A stretch of 64,000 nt of DNA from Davidsoniella eucalypti (GCA_004009845.1 RMBW01000040.1:1-64000); one strand, 5' to 3'. Shown: positions 1 through 14,856, counted from the first letter of the stretch. Translations and numbers: made by a program. The notes: generated by a model from the sequence alone, not told the origin.

Positions 1-1827
1 CTTAACAAAGACTGCCTAGCACTAATAACGAAACGTCCGGGAAGGCGATATTTTGTTAATGTTATTGGTACTGCACAGCGTTGAATTCGGCATCAATCCG
101 AGGCACATCTTTATATGGAATCTGTGAACTTCTGACTGGCCCATTCGCCGACAGAAATAGGGAGGCAAAGATAAGAGAATATACATATATGTATGTCCAT
201 ACATATGCGGACTAAACGCAGCAACAGAATTATACGCAATGGCGTTGCCAAACAAAGCCAGAAGCAGAAATCCCCCTTTATTGCTGTACCTTAGCGATGC
301 TTTAAAATTGCCTGTGCAAACAAATACATATGTCAAGACTGTGAGTATGTCTAGATACCAAAGGATAGCGCTGAGAGGGAGATCAACAGCACGGAAAAGG
401 AAACAAGATCAGCTTGCAGATGCAATGACAGGGGAAGCAATGCAAAGCTCGATTAGTAATAAACAAGATAATCACGTAAAGGCACCTGTAGAGAGTTGCG
501 TAGAGACTATCTGTAAGTACAAGTGAGGATTGCACTTCTGGTACGATGTATGGTAAAAGACCGTAACATTAGGTAATATAAGTATTCAAGATATGTAGTA
601 GGTCACGACGGAACCATCGAAGAACTGGTAGTTGTATGTATATATTATGATTCCTGGTTCCAGAAGAGGCCGCCTCAATATTATAGGGTTTGCCCCCAAT
701 AAGTGAATACCTCACGATATTAATATTGGCTCAGTGGAAAGCTTGTGTATATTTCGCTAAGTCGTTGCTATACGGTCTGCCTCCCTAAAAACGCCAAGAC
801 CCTACCATTGAGACTGAATATATAGTTAATGATATATAGTAAATTTGGGGCGTCATATGCTGTCCTATAGATGTCTTGGACTTTGCCGCCCGAGGCTTAC
901 CATTGAGATTTCCCGGCGGCGGCTCTTCGACTGGCCCAATGACATTCCTTAGTGTGATGAGAGCTGTGCAACACGGATTAGGGCTCTATTTTGTTTCATG
1001 TATGCACATCCGCCAGTGGCAAATAGTTTGAGTGACGGCATGGTAGACGAAGTGGAACGGCTGTAGGGTATTTGTACAAAGCACGAAGCTCCCCGGCAGT
1101 AGAGTAGAATCTTAATAGCATATGAGTATGGTCTCATACCCATACTACCTTCATTGTCTCTAGTTCTCCCTCCTTCCATACTATTGGCTTTTGTTTCCTT
1201 ACGTTGCGTTGCTTTTACTACTCGATGTTTTTGGACATTATATAGAGTTCTGTAGTCGGTGGTATCTCACCGCTCTGCTCCTTGACGGCCACTAGATATC
1301 TGCAAGCGAGCAAGAGTCACTGTGGCCATAACCAACACGAGAAGTGCTTTTGTTTTTTTCTCTTGCTACGACTATAAGCAATGCTACTACATTGCCTTAC
1401 TGCTACGACCGTATTTCTATTAGCGTTCTGTGGGTTATAGGCGCGTAGAACTCAGTAAGTGAAAGAGAGAAACTTTAGAGACAAATGAAACCTGATCTTT
1501 GATGTTGTAACGCAGGAAGAAAGTCCCAGGCTGCTAACAAGGCGTGGATGAACCAAGAATAAATATACAGCGGAGGTAGCACTAGAACTAACATCAAGTA
1601 AAAGCAGAAGATACATACGATTCGCCTTAGCTACTACGAAAGATTCGTCTTGATGCTGGATAAAGGGCCTCCACATCTCATGTTCCATTAGTTCTGGGGT
1701 AGCCAGTATGATAGGCAGTGTTCTCCGCATATGACTATCTGTAAGCTGCATGGTAGAAGATGTTTCGCTATACTATACTATCTAAGTGGAGCATAGAACA
1801 CGTCGCAAACCACGACCGAAGGCGCTT
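1..1827. other. Intergenic, no gene seen
   Basis: A/T-rich sequence with only short overlapping open frames (under 105 codons) and no recognisable protein motif. No RNA gene was recognised on either strand. Confidence 0.6.
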
Positions 1828-2388
1828 TCAGCAATTGGACTGATGGGATTGATGTGCACTTAGCATCTTGTAGATAGAGCAAGTTACACCTTGTCTGTAC
1901 ATGTAGTGTCCTATCTGCCCACCTGCAACTGCTAATGTGAGGGCGGATATCCGGTGCACGCCCTTGTAAAACCGGCTCAGTGAAAAGAAGGTGAGGGCAG
2001 CCTGGGTTCCAACCACACAATACTGTACCATAGTCCGACCAGATTCAGGGACAGAAGACGTCGGGCGATTCCGATTTGGCCCGGGCCATGTCCGGCTCAT
2101 TCTACTGCGGACCGCCGACGAGCTCTTCTGGTAGGGAACAGGCCTTCCCCTGATGCCGCTGCATTGCTCGGCTAGAGACAGGGGACGGAGACCAAGAACT
2201 TTGGAGAGTTGGCTGTTCCCGATTCGCAGTTGGTGTTCTGGACCCGGCGGATCTCTACGTGCATTGCCAGGGATAAACTCTGGCAATTCGATAAATGTAC
2301 GGACAGGTATAATATGGACATCGAAGCTGGCAAGTTCATTTTTGCAGGCAACCCATGACAACCATGCCCATGACAAAAATCGGCTCAA
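1828..2388 (-). CDS. Doubtful ORF of 186 codons, function unknown
   Basis: This is the longest open frame in the first 25 kb. It starts with ATG at 2388 and lies in a locally GC-richer patch. The translation has a hydrophobic, tryptophan-rich N-terminus and a basic, proline/serine-rich middle, and I recognise no domain. The opposite strand also has a coding-looking 61-codon stretch (2176-2358, bounded by stops), so at least one of the two is a shadow. No clear promoter, intron or family match supports either. It may be a decayed gene fragment or a chance opening in GC-richer DNA. Confidence 0.2.
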   Translation of the reverse strand: MSRFLSWAWLSWVACKNELASFDVHIIPVRTFIELPEFIPGNARRDPPGPEHQLRIGNSQLSKVLGLRPLSLAEQCSGIRGRPVPYQKSSSAVRSRMSRTWPGPNRNRPTSSVPESGRTMVQYCVVGTQAALTFFSLSRFYKGVHRISALTLAVAGGQIGHYMYRQGVTCSIYKMLSAHQSHQSNC

Positions 2389-5300
2389 AAAGCTCTGCTG
2401 CAGGGCCAGGCTGGCTGGAGACCCAGCTGACTCTTACATAGTCTAGCTCGTGCTATTTCTTTTGGTTATTGTTTTGGCTTATAGCATGTGTCGTTGCGTT
2501 AGTGGCTACAATCGTCTTTACTCAACGACACTGCGTGTGTCAACCTCAAGAAGACGAACGACCAAACCCCCCAAAAGTACACATAAAAATAACAGGCAGG
2601 TTGCTTTGGATGCGAGAAAGTCAATTTATATCGCTGGATATACAGGCTATTTCGCCAGGCATAACGGCCCTCGTGTATATGGGCTAAAAGCAGTCAGTAT
2701 ATATATACAAGTATAGATTGTATATACACATACAATACACACTCGTACACTCGCGGCCACGGATACTACATACTGACATGTATACATCATACATCATACA
2801 TACTTCGATCTCGCTCCCACCAGGGCTTGTTAGCATACATCTAGCAAGCGAGCTGCTTATGTCAAAGCCTGTGGTTTGTTGCAGCTCGTTCTTGCTCTCC
2901 TGCGTTTTACTCAATAGGCCGGGCTGGTTTGTCTGTTCTGAACAATTGTTTCATTCAGGGCGTCCCGCGGTTTATTTGCTTCCTTTGTCACCACTCATAG
3001 CCTCTGCTACCAGGCCAGCAAGTCTTGACATCCACCCCCTCGCCGATTCCCGTCAACTATAGTTGCACCACTAGCTAGTCCTCCTGCTTGGCTTGCAAAA
3101 ATAACAGGCGGGCTTAGCGGGAAGCAGGCCTCGGGGATGCGAAAGGGCTTCTTCCGGCTCTGGTCTAGAGTCACATCTGCACACACCCCTCCCCTCCTCC
3201 ATATTTATTTCCTTTATTTTTATTTTTTCGCACTAGACTAATCCGACGCTGCAGGTTCGATGGCTACGTTCTAGAGGAACTAACCGATCATGGCACGGCA
3301 GGCTCGCCTAATCAGGGAAAACGCATACATATGTATCTGTATATCTGTATATCTGTATACATACATGCACACTCACTCCCATTTCCCACCATGTACAGAG
3401 ACACATACACATAGATATGTATATGTATACAATGAACGAGGGGCGGTTGATGCATCGCACGTACAGATACAATTTCTATAGCCTCTCTGTGCCGAAAGTA
3501 TGTGCTGTCGACGCAGATAAGGCCAACAAAGGTTGCAGAAAAGACTGGAAGCACTCTCCAGCTTCCAGTGTCCGCCGGTCGCCTCTTATATGCCATAGGC
3601 GGAACAACTCAATACCACTAGCCGACTTTCAGGCTGTTCTTTTCTTTTGCTCCATGATTACTCGCTGAGAAAACGAGGCCGCCACCCTGCCTGTGAATTC
3701 ACTTCTAGGATGCAACGCCCTAACCTGCAGTCATACGTACGAAGCGTACCTTGAAATAGCGCCGCCGTTGTTTTTTGATGTGCTGTCGTATACCTAACAG
3801 TCAGCGGGCCGCAGTTGGTAAATCAACAACAAGAAAAATAAGGATTTATTGTATGTTTCCCTTTTCAGCGCCTCATTCGGCCTCGGCCTCTTTCTCACGG
3901 AGTATTGTATACTTTGCTCACCTATCTCGACTCTATGCTTTGCTTGCACCCCTCCCCCCTTAATCTCGGTTTCTGCCTCACGCTTACGTGAATATAGCTT
4001 CGAAAAGCATGTCTCTATATTTGCAGAGACCGGCCGTCTCTATCCTTCTCCTATTCCTCGTGGCCACACCTGTGCTTTAGTCGGGCTTACATCGTCATGA
4101 TTGCTTGCCAGAGAGAACCATCTACTTTCGTGGCCATGGTCATGTATAAAGCCCTGGATCTGTTCTCTGGCCTCCTCCTCCGCTCGCCTTGCCGAGATCC
4201 GGTTTAGCTCCCGCGCCATCCCCATCCCTCTTAACTGGTTCGATATGGGAGTCATATTGCTGTATTGGGAAAATCCCTCTTGTATTTTCTTGGGGCGAGG
4301 CCCTTCAGGGCTTCCTCCCCAACTTACACGCCTCACTCCTCTCTCCCAAACAATCCCGGGTGTTCTGTTTCCTCACCTGGTCCTCAGGAGGGCTCTGACT
4401 CTCGCAAGACATCGTATTCGGGCACTTCCTAGATCCAGACTAGTCTCGCCAGTTGCCGTTTTGGGTGTCTGAAGCCAGGTGAGCCGAGCTTAACTCGAGT
4501 TAGCTCAAGCTAGCTCACCCTGTTATTCTTTGCAATGGAAGCATGCGGAATGGATACACAAGCAAGCAAACAGCCAGGCCTTCCAATTCCGCACTTGTTT
4601 ACTCGAACCCGTCCGTGTACGAGAATTCCTCAATTGTCTATTGCCTATAATGGAAGTCCAATGTAGGAACTGGCGAATCACATGTCAGTGTCGGTCTGGC
4701 TGTTTACGTCCTGGCCGTGGTTGATTTGTCGAACTACTCCAACGGTCGCGTTTTGTGGCCGATTAGGGCATGGGCTGGTACCTTGGTGCTGCCAAGTTAC
4801 AGATGCGCTTGGCATGTTTTCCAACCTATCTAGAGTAGCCGGGCACATATAAACATGTTTATCTCTAGTATCTGGTTAGTTAAGTAGCTAGCAAATGTGG
4901 TGGACGTAGAACGGCAGGCTGACAGCCCTCCTAGGATCTATCAACTGCAAGTGACAGCCTCTATCCAAGCCTCGTCTGATACTCCTGATATGAAGTCAAT
5001 GCCACACGAGTTCTTCAACTCATCTGCGCCTCTACTCTATCACTATCATCCTTGGTCGGCGTCTATGGGTAGAGATACTTCACCAGACATACGGTCATAA
5101 GTAGGAATCCAAGGTACCTATCACCCCAACACTTGTAGTAGTACTGACGGCAGCTTGACCCTTGCCCCGGCTGTCTGCGGCTGTTCCCCTGCCTGCATGA
5201 TCACGCAACATACATGTGTTCCGTCCAACACCTTGCTGCATACTCCTTTGTACCGGAATTAAAGATGTTTGTTTGTGCTGACAATTTAGACATATCTGTA

Positions 5301-8300
5301 AGAATCATGATAAGAAATACCCCCTCTTCCGCCAATCTCTTGAGTGGCGATATATACCCCACACCCCCTCATCCCTCCCTTTTGCTTGTCCATTCCACCG
5401 TGTAGTTGTATATCTGATACGACGTACACTAGGCCTCGTCTTTAGTTAGCCTTGGCGGAGCACGTTCATGTATGGTGTATAGGAATATTACGTACCTGCA
5501 CATACAGGCCCTGCTTCAGTGAGGTTCCTAGTTTGGGGCTGACATGTCGCTTGATCACTTAGCCAACCAGCAGACCAAGCCAATCTTGTAATCCATAGTG
5601 CATCTGAGGCTGTATCCCCCATAGTAGTACGTATGCTCTCCAATGTATTTAGACACATATGTACGCACGTATACCAACGCATTGTACAGGCATAGCTACA
5701 TGTGATTCCCTTCCTGAACCCGAATCATAGTCACTTGTCTCTACGAATGAAGTCATACGGTCTACGTATGGTTTTAAATGAGTCTGCATCAAAATCTATG
5801 CTTCTACCCCCCCTTGGAAGATTAAGAAACAGACTATGGGATTTCGTATATCGTTAGCATCACCTGGGCCATAGTCTCGATCGTGTATCTGATCAAACTT
5901 GGGTTTCTTCTGTTTTGTCTTGCCTACAAGCATTTTGCATTTCAGTGTATGTAGTTTATAAGCCTATGTTGATTTCCTATTTGGGCTTGTCTCAATAACT
6001 CATAATGTTCCTCCGCCCTCCGTATAAATATAGCTCTATCATTCCCTAGCTTAAGCTGCCGTGCTGTTACCACAGCGGGTGGATACAACACAGCAGCCGA
6101 GGGAAAGGGGAGTTCTTTGCCTTCTATTTGAGAGATTGACGTGTATACCAACGCCCCTCCCCCTTGTACACTGATTGATGCTTCGGCCCATCCACAAATG
6201 TATACTCTATTTGGAACGTATCATGTCCGCCAAAGTGCACACGACCAGACGAACCCAGCTTCCCTGTCGCCCTCCTGTCGCTAATGTAGGGTGTGTATTT
6301 GTCTGCATCTGTTATCCTGGAAGCTGATGGGCGATATTCAAGAAGGGGCCTTTGCAAGCATATGCCGCATGTACAATAGGCCCGACCCGAGCTGTCGGGA
6401 CAATAGTATGTCGCTATATGATATTTTATTGCTCTCGGGTAGGAACAATAACTAACATCTTCATGATAATACCCCGTAATACTTTGCTATTATATCAACT
6501 CTTTTTACATAAAGTATGTAATTGTTTGTCAGCTCCTCCTCTGCTTGCCCCCCCCCTCATAGTAAGAGTTGTACCCGGCTCGCGTTTATACTCTTTCCGG
6601 GGCCTGCATGTGCATACTCAGTAAGTTTGTGTGCTGCAAGAGGATCTAACGGACAATGTGCCGCGAGTACAACAGTGCTCGTGCACGTAGAACTGGGTAT
6701 GCATGTACAATATGTGCGTTTGTCTATGAATATGTAAGTAGCTCTGATTATTTATTACGCAACCATGAGCACTTCTTTTGCTAGCACATATAGGTCGAGA
6801 TGTGATACCTTGTTCGTACTTAACGTGCCTCGTTTAATTTTCTGTTGTTTCTTGTTCACTAGAGATCCGCACATACCACAGTCTTACATAAACGTACAGG
6901 ATGCATATAATTCGTATAGAATCTTAAATGGATGAAAAGATCCTTCAAGCCTCATATATTGCTTGCTACACAGTTTTGATCTTTCTTCTTTGCTCCATGG
7001 AGAAGTCATGTTAGAGGATGGTAAGCCACGTCAAAGCAAAAAAAAATACATACTACTTCCATTGTAACAGTATGTGATAAAACCATTGAGCTAAGTGTCA
7101 CATTTTGTCTACATGAATACTTGATTTGCCCGTAGCGTGAAGTTTTATCTTAATCATGAGCACGGGCATCTCCTTCGTCCGGGCGGATCCAATGTCAGAG
7201 GAGATGGGATCGTTTACAGTCAGAGCTTTCATTCGTCCGATGACTAGCTCTAGATCTATAGCCGAGACTTATATCAATCTTACTGATGTGTTGCTATGTT
7301 TTTCGCTTCACTTCATGCCGTGATACATATGAAGTTGCATTGTCGGTAGATGATGTGTTCATGGGTTGTAATTTTGAGGCTACTATTTACCAATATCAAG
7401 TATATAGTTGCTTTCAGATAAGGGTAACCTTATGGACAAGTGGCATCGACGCTTGATGATAGTTAGCATATTTATTACTCAATATGCTGTAGTCTTGAAT
7501 CTTGAACATTTGGTGTATGTTAGAGTCGCATATCATCTAGGTAGTTGACAACACCAGCATCGAAATCCATTGTTCAGCCTCACTCTCATATCGATGTTTC
7601 ATTGACACTCTAACTAAATGTGGCTTTTCAAGGCATCAAACCATGGTACCCCAGCTGTCTGCTATATGCTAAAGATATCGGACTCACGCTGAAGTCAGGG
7701 GTGCGTATAAAGCATACGATGCATAATTGTTGTTGTCGCAATAGCAATACAACCTATCAATATATATATAGACACATACACACATCTTCAGTTGTATTCT
7801 GGGAATGCACTCAATCATACATTTGATTCCGCCACGCTTCCGATCCGAAATCCCTTTCTTCAAGCAGTCATTGACATCAACATGGTGTCCTGCTGTCTTT
7901 GCCAGCAACTTTATCGGTCATTCAGTGTAGTGACAGTAGCTTACCGTTGCTACAACCACACCTATCATTTCCCTCCATTCCTCATACCCTACATTTCTCC
8001 GGCACTTGCTCTTGTTCCGTCACATCTGCATGGAATTATGTAGGTCTGTGTGCCTATGTGAGGCTCGGCACTATAAAATATCGCTTTTGCGCATTTACTG
8101 TGCAAATGCCGAGTTTGTCATGTGTTCTTTCAGCGACTTTCAATTCTCTTTTCGTGAATATCGGTAATGCTACCAGTTTTCGGAATGATAACGCGATGAA
8201 TGTAATATGACATATCATTGATTTAATGAATATTCTTGGCCATGACGATATATGCCAGATGAAAAAAACAATAACCACCATACGGTGACATATGGTAATC

Positions 8301-11300
8301 TACGTCTATATACTTATTTAATACATATGTCTGCAACTTAAGAAATCATCATTGATGATCAAGAATTTGGTTGTAGTGTTATTGGCTCTTCTGGCACATC
8401 GTCTCATAGAGGTTCTATGGCAAGTTGTTGCCAGCACAAAACTTGATATTAGAAGTAGTTAAAACGAACAATATCCCAATACATATTGGGCATGCAATTT
8501 CAATCAAAACCATCTTCTTTATATCATCAAGTTGTGGAGTTCAATGAATGTTGTTACTCTACCCAAGTCGTAGCGTAATGTCTGTGTAACATTAAAACAT
8601 AAACATACATTTCCGGCAGCATCTCCAATTCAGTCCCAATAGGAAGCTACCTTGACATTACTTGTGCTTACTTGTATCTATGATTGATTGTGATCTAGCT
8701 CAATATAATGGTTTTGAAAATCTAACATGTCCATAGTCATTATATCGCGTAATTCCTCAATCATGTATATCTTCATTCAAAGCACACACTTGGTCTGGGC
8801 ATTCAAGTTCCTAGCTACTCATAATTTGCTGAGCCCAACCATACAAGTTTCCTTTAGTGTTACCTATTCCCAGCGAGGTGCATATTACTATGGTATGACT
8901 TCTTTTAACTTCCTCCACCCACCACCCACCATGGGCCATGATATATTGAAGTCTGAAGTCAACCACTCGTAAAAAAGGATGGACAATATACTTTATGTAT
9001 CTACTCCTAACCATTACATTCAAAAAGCATGAATGACAAGTTGTGTATTTTAATACTACAGCATTATATCTCATAGTTCTCATATTCGTGAGGTTTAAAA
9101 TGTATAGCACATTGCAAAACTTGAAAATATATCAATTACATCCACTCACGTCACTGGATAAGTTAGTTACATTTATATCAATGCTTTGATTTGCTATGTT
9201 ATCAATCTACTTATTCAATCGATAAACTACCTTATTCTATCACAAAGTTCCAACTACTCAAACCAAGCCCGCTCAAAACCCAAAATATAGGGTTAAGCTT
9301 ATACCTTGTGTTACATGAAATCGTAACACGGCTTCTTTCATGTAGAATTTCCAAATCGAACAGTATGCATTTTTAGAAATAGTCTAGCACATAGTTATCT
9401 CTAAGTCATTGTTCGCTAATTCATACAAAATATATGCGTTTGTTCACGTACTTGCTCTTCTAGATTGATAGTTCCCAGTATTTGACCCTAAGATAGTGTA
9501 TGTTTCGCTCGGGTTTCTTCACCGCCACTATTTAGTACATCCTAGTACACAGCCCACTCTTTTCTACTACCAACCTATTCCCTTGCTCCTCTAAGAAGCC
9601 ATACAGCAATTGCAGGTTTTGATTTTGATGAGTAGGCCAATTAATTGCAGAACAACAGTGTGTAAATTGCCAAAAGAGGGAGAGAAAATCAGACAAATTC
9701 AAGTCCTCCTTGTAATGATTACACAGTTATCAACATATTCATACGTAAGTAGACATATGAATATGCGCCACATAGGTCTTACAATTGCTACCTTGATATT
9801 ATATGTTGTTTATTTGGTAGGTTGAATATAAAAGGGTCTGCAACTGACATGAATATGTAGGTAACTAGAAGTATTACATTCAATGATTAGACAACATTCT
9901 AGTGTATATCCCGCATTCTTTTTTTCCAACTCTCCTGGGAAAATAATATCTATTTGTGTGCCTCAAAATTATCCGTAAACAAGGCTACTTAGCCAACAAC
10001 AGCAAATACAACACATCATGGGACCCGAAGAAGGGACACGGAAGAACTTTGATTTTTTGTCTGACAAAAAAGAAGAAAAGCATACACTACAGCAGTAGCC
10101 AAAAACACAAGCAAAACCCGCCATTTGAAGCCATCATCTACCGTTATTTTGTTGTTGTTACATTCTAGCCGCGTTATTCTTTATTTTTTTTGATAAGTGG
10201 TCGAGCTGAGTAAGCAGTCATGATATCGAAACAAATATATGTATGCCAACTCTTTCTCTACCGCCATTGGCCGGTTGGACGCTCTGTATTTGGGAGTGCA
10301 CCGGAAAAAGAAGTATTAAAAAGGGCAACAACTAGCAGAGCAAGCATATGCGCGGATTCCAAGGATCAGTAGGGGCTATTATTCGTGGCATTTTTCTATA
10401 GTTATGTAAGCCTATCTCTCGGACTCTTTTTTAACTAAAGGAGCTAGAAGCATAACCTTTGGGACACCCATCTGATAGACCATCTCGTTAAGTTATTAGT
10501 CCTAAGTTGAATTTGTTTAACCTTTTTTTATTCCTCTTTTCAAATCATTATATTTGTTGCCTGCTCCTTTCTAGTTGGCTGACAGAAGACGGACCATCCT
10601 TCTACTCCCAAGCACTCTATCTTCTCGTTATTACTGGGTGGTTCATAGGCTCCGGATGATAGTTCCTATATCCCCGACGGATGGAATACACAGCAAGGAG
10701 GGGGCGTTTAGGTTGCAAGCAGTCTTTTGGAGGGGCGAAATGGGTCATAATAACATTGTTATGGTGGCCATAAGTGGTAATGTGGGAGTGCCAGCTCATC
10801 GAGTGCAGTAGCCAGCACCAGTTTTGTTTACCACATGAATGTATCCTACGCAAAGGAGACAGAGAAGGGGGGGGGATACTGTACCGTGTAGGAAGCATAT
10901 AGAGAGACAGACAGAGCTGCCGATTCTTCGTTGGCAAAACTCATTAGGCCAATACGAATGATTACACTTAGCTCCTCTAACATGATGTTCCGTTTAGATG
11001 CCTCCGGTCATTTCCCTACTCGCTTCGCCATTGAGCTAACGTGATGTTTCTTTCCCTCTTGTTCTGGGCCTTCCGTTGTCATGTTGTTGATTCGATGTGT
11101 TGGTTATGTGGGGGAAGAGAAGAAGCATGTAACTATACGGACCGATGTGTATACGTGTCGGATGAGGCTATCGGCGAAGACATTGATTGGGCGACCCCGC
11201 GGCTTGCTATGAGGGGCTTGCTTCTCGGTTACCGGCGCTTCATGTCTTGTCTTTTACCAATATACAAGATAACAGACTAACAAAAGCGCGTCTGGAATGG

Positions 11301-14300
11301 TCGTCCAAGTTAAGAAGAATAGGTCTAATGGAATGGATTCACTCAGCGGATCTTGTCGAAAAAGACTTTCGCCGTACTAGCATCCTAAACGGTGTTGGGC
11401 ACAAACAGGCTTCTTCTCATAGGACCAATTCAATCCACCACTTCTTGGTCAATCCAGACCTTGGGTATCTACAGCTCCCCAATGGCCAATAGTAATATAG
11501 TAATACAACTTAAAGTTATCGTCCGTGGTCTCTAATCTTGTCAGCCGAGAGTTAGCGTTTTCTCGGCCAACCAGTACCCTCTACAAATTAGAAGAACAGA
11601 CAGGCTAGATTATAAGCTCATTCATCCCACCCAAACCTATAAGCATCTCATCATCAAATATAGCTGGCTGCACCCATTCTATATCATTCCCAGTATTGAC
11701 TAGCCATAAAGATTCCAGTGCCAATCATAGCAAATATACAACAATTCCAATTGGCTGCAGCTGTTATTCTCGGGTGATACAAAGACATGTTCCTAAATCA
11801 CCACGGCGGGTACAGCGCGGGATTTAAAAGGCCATACTGCGCCACCCCTGGTTGGGTTGTGGTGGTTACGATGTGTTGGTTGGTTCAATGGATAAGATTC
11901 ACCTAGGAACTCGTACATTACTGTAATGTAATGAATGCCAAGTTTATTGTAAGTATATCCTTGACTAGGTATATATTTCTTCTTTTGGTTGCATCTAGGC
12001 TGCAACTGCAATGTCCAGCTGTACTGTATGACCACTTGCATATATTCTAGCTTCATAACAACATAGCCTTCTTAAGTATGAATAGACAGGCATCAGTGGC
12101 TATATTCGGATATCCCAAGTAGAAGCTGTAAGCGGTTTAATGGTATGTGAGTGGGTAATCCAGGCATTTTAATGCTGTACAATAAACATAGATAGAAAGA
12201 GCCTCCTTATGATATATACACTATATTGACTATCACCTGTGTTGTGTGAACTATTTATTTCTAATGTAGCACACACCTTCTTCGGTATCTCCATATTATA
12301 GTACGAGATATCAGATTTCTCTAGATATTCTTTCTGGGATTTCTTTCATGGCAACTGGAATATATTACTAGCTTAGCGGTGTATACAATATCAAGGATAT
12401 ATATATATATATCATGTGCTTCACCGCTCATATGACACACGTATCAATGCTAACGACTATAGTCCACTAATAGGCAAGTTTTGTCATCTGATACTAAATA
12501 TGATAACATTCATTTAAATCTTCAATTAACTATACACACATTCTTTGAAGTGTACTTTGAAGCGTGGCACTTGTTGTCAAGCTGTTCTAAATATCATCAA
12601 TAGCCAGTGTTTCTTGCTTCGTAACATCGAAGCGATATAAAACTATTCATCAAGCAAGCCACTAATATACTTGTGATATAGATCAGTTCATGGGCTACGA
12701 GTCTCCAGCTGCGATACAATAACCTGGTAACCCAATAAGCCAAGATTTCAAAGACGTATAGAAACAGCGAACACATCGTCTCTCTTCAATTACTAAGACA
12801 GAGTATAGGATGATAACCACATTGATCGACGATCATCTACTAGGATCTGAATGAATTATATTACAAATCATGTCATTACGGTGCTTGTACTTTATACGTA
12901 TTTGAACACTTCCGTCCTCATACATCAGTTTCTGCATTCCCAAGAGCAGCCAAATCATATTCATCATGTAGCGAGATAGTCATAGCTTGACCTAGTTGTG
13001 AGTCTGACTATTGCCCAGAGCCTGCGTAGAGTCATGTCATGAAAGAAGAATTTAGTTATTTCAATACTATTTCATTTTGTCATTGCACAGCGTCATCATA
13101 TTGAGGGATCACTTTTACCCAAGTCTAATGAACGCAGTGATGTATGTCAATATTTATTAATCAAATAGAAATTTCACAACTAAGGGAGCCAACATGCTAC
13201 GATATGCTATTAACAACTATGGAAGGAATGACGATGATCGATAGCAGGACTAAAGAACCCATTCGGCCACGATCTATGACATGTATATACGTCCAGGTTC
13301 ACTACTATGCTGTCTCAGGTGAAGACCTCTCCAGATATATGAAGTGCAAACTGCCGAAATGTATCGAGATGAACGAGAAGGGGCGCTTCAATCAGCCGTG
13401 GGCCATTGCCCTAACAGAGATGCTCATCTAATGAGCAGAAAGTCCCTGGTTTGATGAGCAACAGGCAACTAACTAGCAAGTAATTCATGGGTACATGATC
13501 ACGATGCAGCCGCCCTAATATCTGATCATTTAAAAAGCCTACAACAAATTTCTTCAATTTCCCTCATCGTAAAACTAATGAATTTATATACAGCCGCCTT
13601 GATAAACAAATGTATGTATGCTAGCTACATTATAGTAAAATGTAATTCCAACAGCAATATGTTATCAAAAAAGCCGATATACGTAGTTGTCTGATTAACC
13701 GAGGAAGGATAAACACAAATCGGTCAGCTTGTGGTTTCAATGAGGTCACTTCGATTCTGTTTGTGGCGTGAAAGTTATCCGGCCGGCCCGAATTATGAGA
13801 TCAAGGGTCTATTGGGATGTTATGACATTTTATTGGCGAACAATCAGTATAGTAGAATATGATCAGTATTATGTCATATAGAAACACTAGAACAAACTGA
13901 TCGACTAGGCAAACAACATTTGAAAATAACATTTTTTTTTCCCATTGTTTTGAGAAATTACAATGAATAGCTATCTGTATGTAGTTGTAGATTGACAGAC
14001 ATTTCAAGAAAGTATTTGCCGCCTGAAGGCTATGTTCATGATTACGCATGATAAAAGCGACATTATTCAACTTGATATCTCCGGGGTAGAATATAAACAA
14101 TCAGGAATCAACCAAGACGTTGTAGAGTTTGATATGTCGCCTAGTACCTGAAGCTGTTAAGCTAGCTTTCAAGCTGAGGAACGCATCACAGATACCATCC
14201 AAAGTTAAGCGCTTGATGCAAGTGAGCAAACACCGACTTACAGATGCAATATATCTAGACTCGATCTTGAAGTAAAGTGAGGTTCACGCGAGCGCCTGGC

Positions 14301-14481
14301 AAGCCCCGCTAATTTAGTCGAATGTAACGCTATGTGGATCACGGGCCCTTCAGTCAGCCTTTGCTAGGACCAAGTAATACACAGATATATTTATGTATTA
14401 GACGGTACCCATAGATAGTTCTATAGAAGGTCTTCCAGTAAGTAATAAAGAATGCCTTCGTATTTCATAAGCATTTATTGC
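2389..14481. other. Gene desert
   Basis: About 12 kb with no recognisable gene. The translations of the open frames (all under about 125 codons) look random and often overlap on both strands. Features seen are TATG/TGTA microsatellite-like tracts (for example near 3320-3430), a nested palindrome at 4478-4519, and a 96-codon open frame at 13144-13431 without a known motif. No transposase, reverse transcriptase or tRNA was recognised. Confidence 0.55.
4478..4519. repeat. Nested imperfect palindrome (hairpin/cruciform)
   Basis: An outer 7-bp inverted repeat, GGTGAGC at 4478-4484 and GCTCACC at 4513-4519, encloses an inner palindrome. The inner part is GAGCT, a bulged T, AACTCGAGTT and AGCTC at 4486-4506. 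Its role is unknown: it could be a transposon-end remnant or a hairpin in a transcript. Confidence 0.6.
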
Positions 14482-14856
14482 CTACTTAATGCTAGCCTTC
14501 GCCTCACTCCCGCCATCACAAGAATCTCCCTCTTTCTCAGATCGCAGCCCAAGGCATTTCACATGGAAGATTTGCCTGGATTCTTCCCCTCTTTTGTCCA
14601 CACGTAGGCACGGGGTGCCTTTTTTTCTCTTTAAAGATTTGAATCGTCCTTGGGCGTTCTTTTCTCGGAGGCAGGAAATAAGCCGTTTATGACCCCTCCT
14701 CCATGTTAAAGTCGCAATATAAGATGCGGCCTTTTTATAGCATATAAAATGTTTGCTTACATTGCGTTCTGCCCCTCTTTGAGCTTCACAGAGAGAAAAA
14801 AAACACAATAGCACAACGCCCTGTAAAGCCGGGAAAACAAATATCAGCATCAGCAT

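Noticed and set aside
4040..4472. Overlapping open frames on both strands in a GC-richer segment
   Set aside because: Mutually overlapping, no motif, and consistent with lower stop density in GC-richer DNA.
13144..13431. Plus-strand 95-codon frame
   Set aside because: Isolated, without a recognisable motif or splice partners; length is within chance for this A/T content.
14170..14240. Sequence resembling part of 5S rRNA (GAACGCATCAC...AAAGTTAAGC...TGATGC)
   Set aside because: Only about 40 nt resemble 5S, six or so bases are missing from loop C, and neither the 5' stem nor the 3' half can be aligned.
14482..14856. Minus-strand 124-codon frame with a hydrophobic, signal-peptide-like N-terminus
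   Set aside because: The rest is basic low-complexity without a motif, and the opposite strand is also open. It has no leader or conservation evidence.
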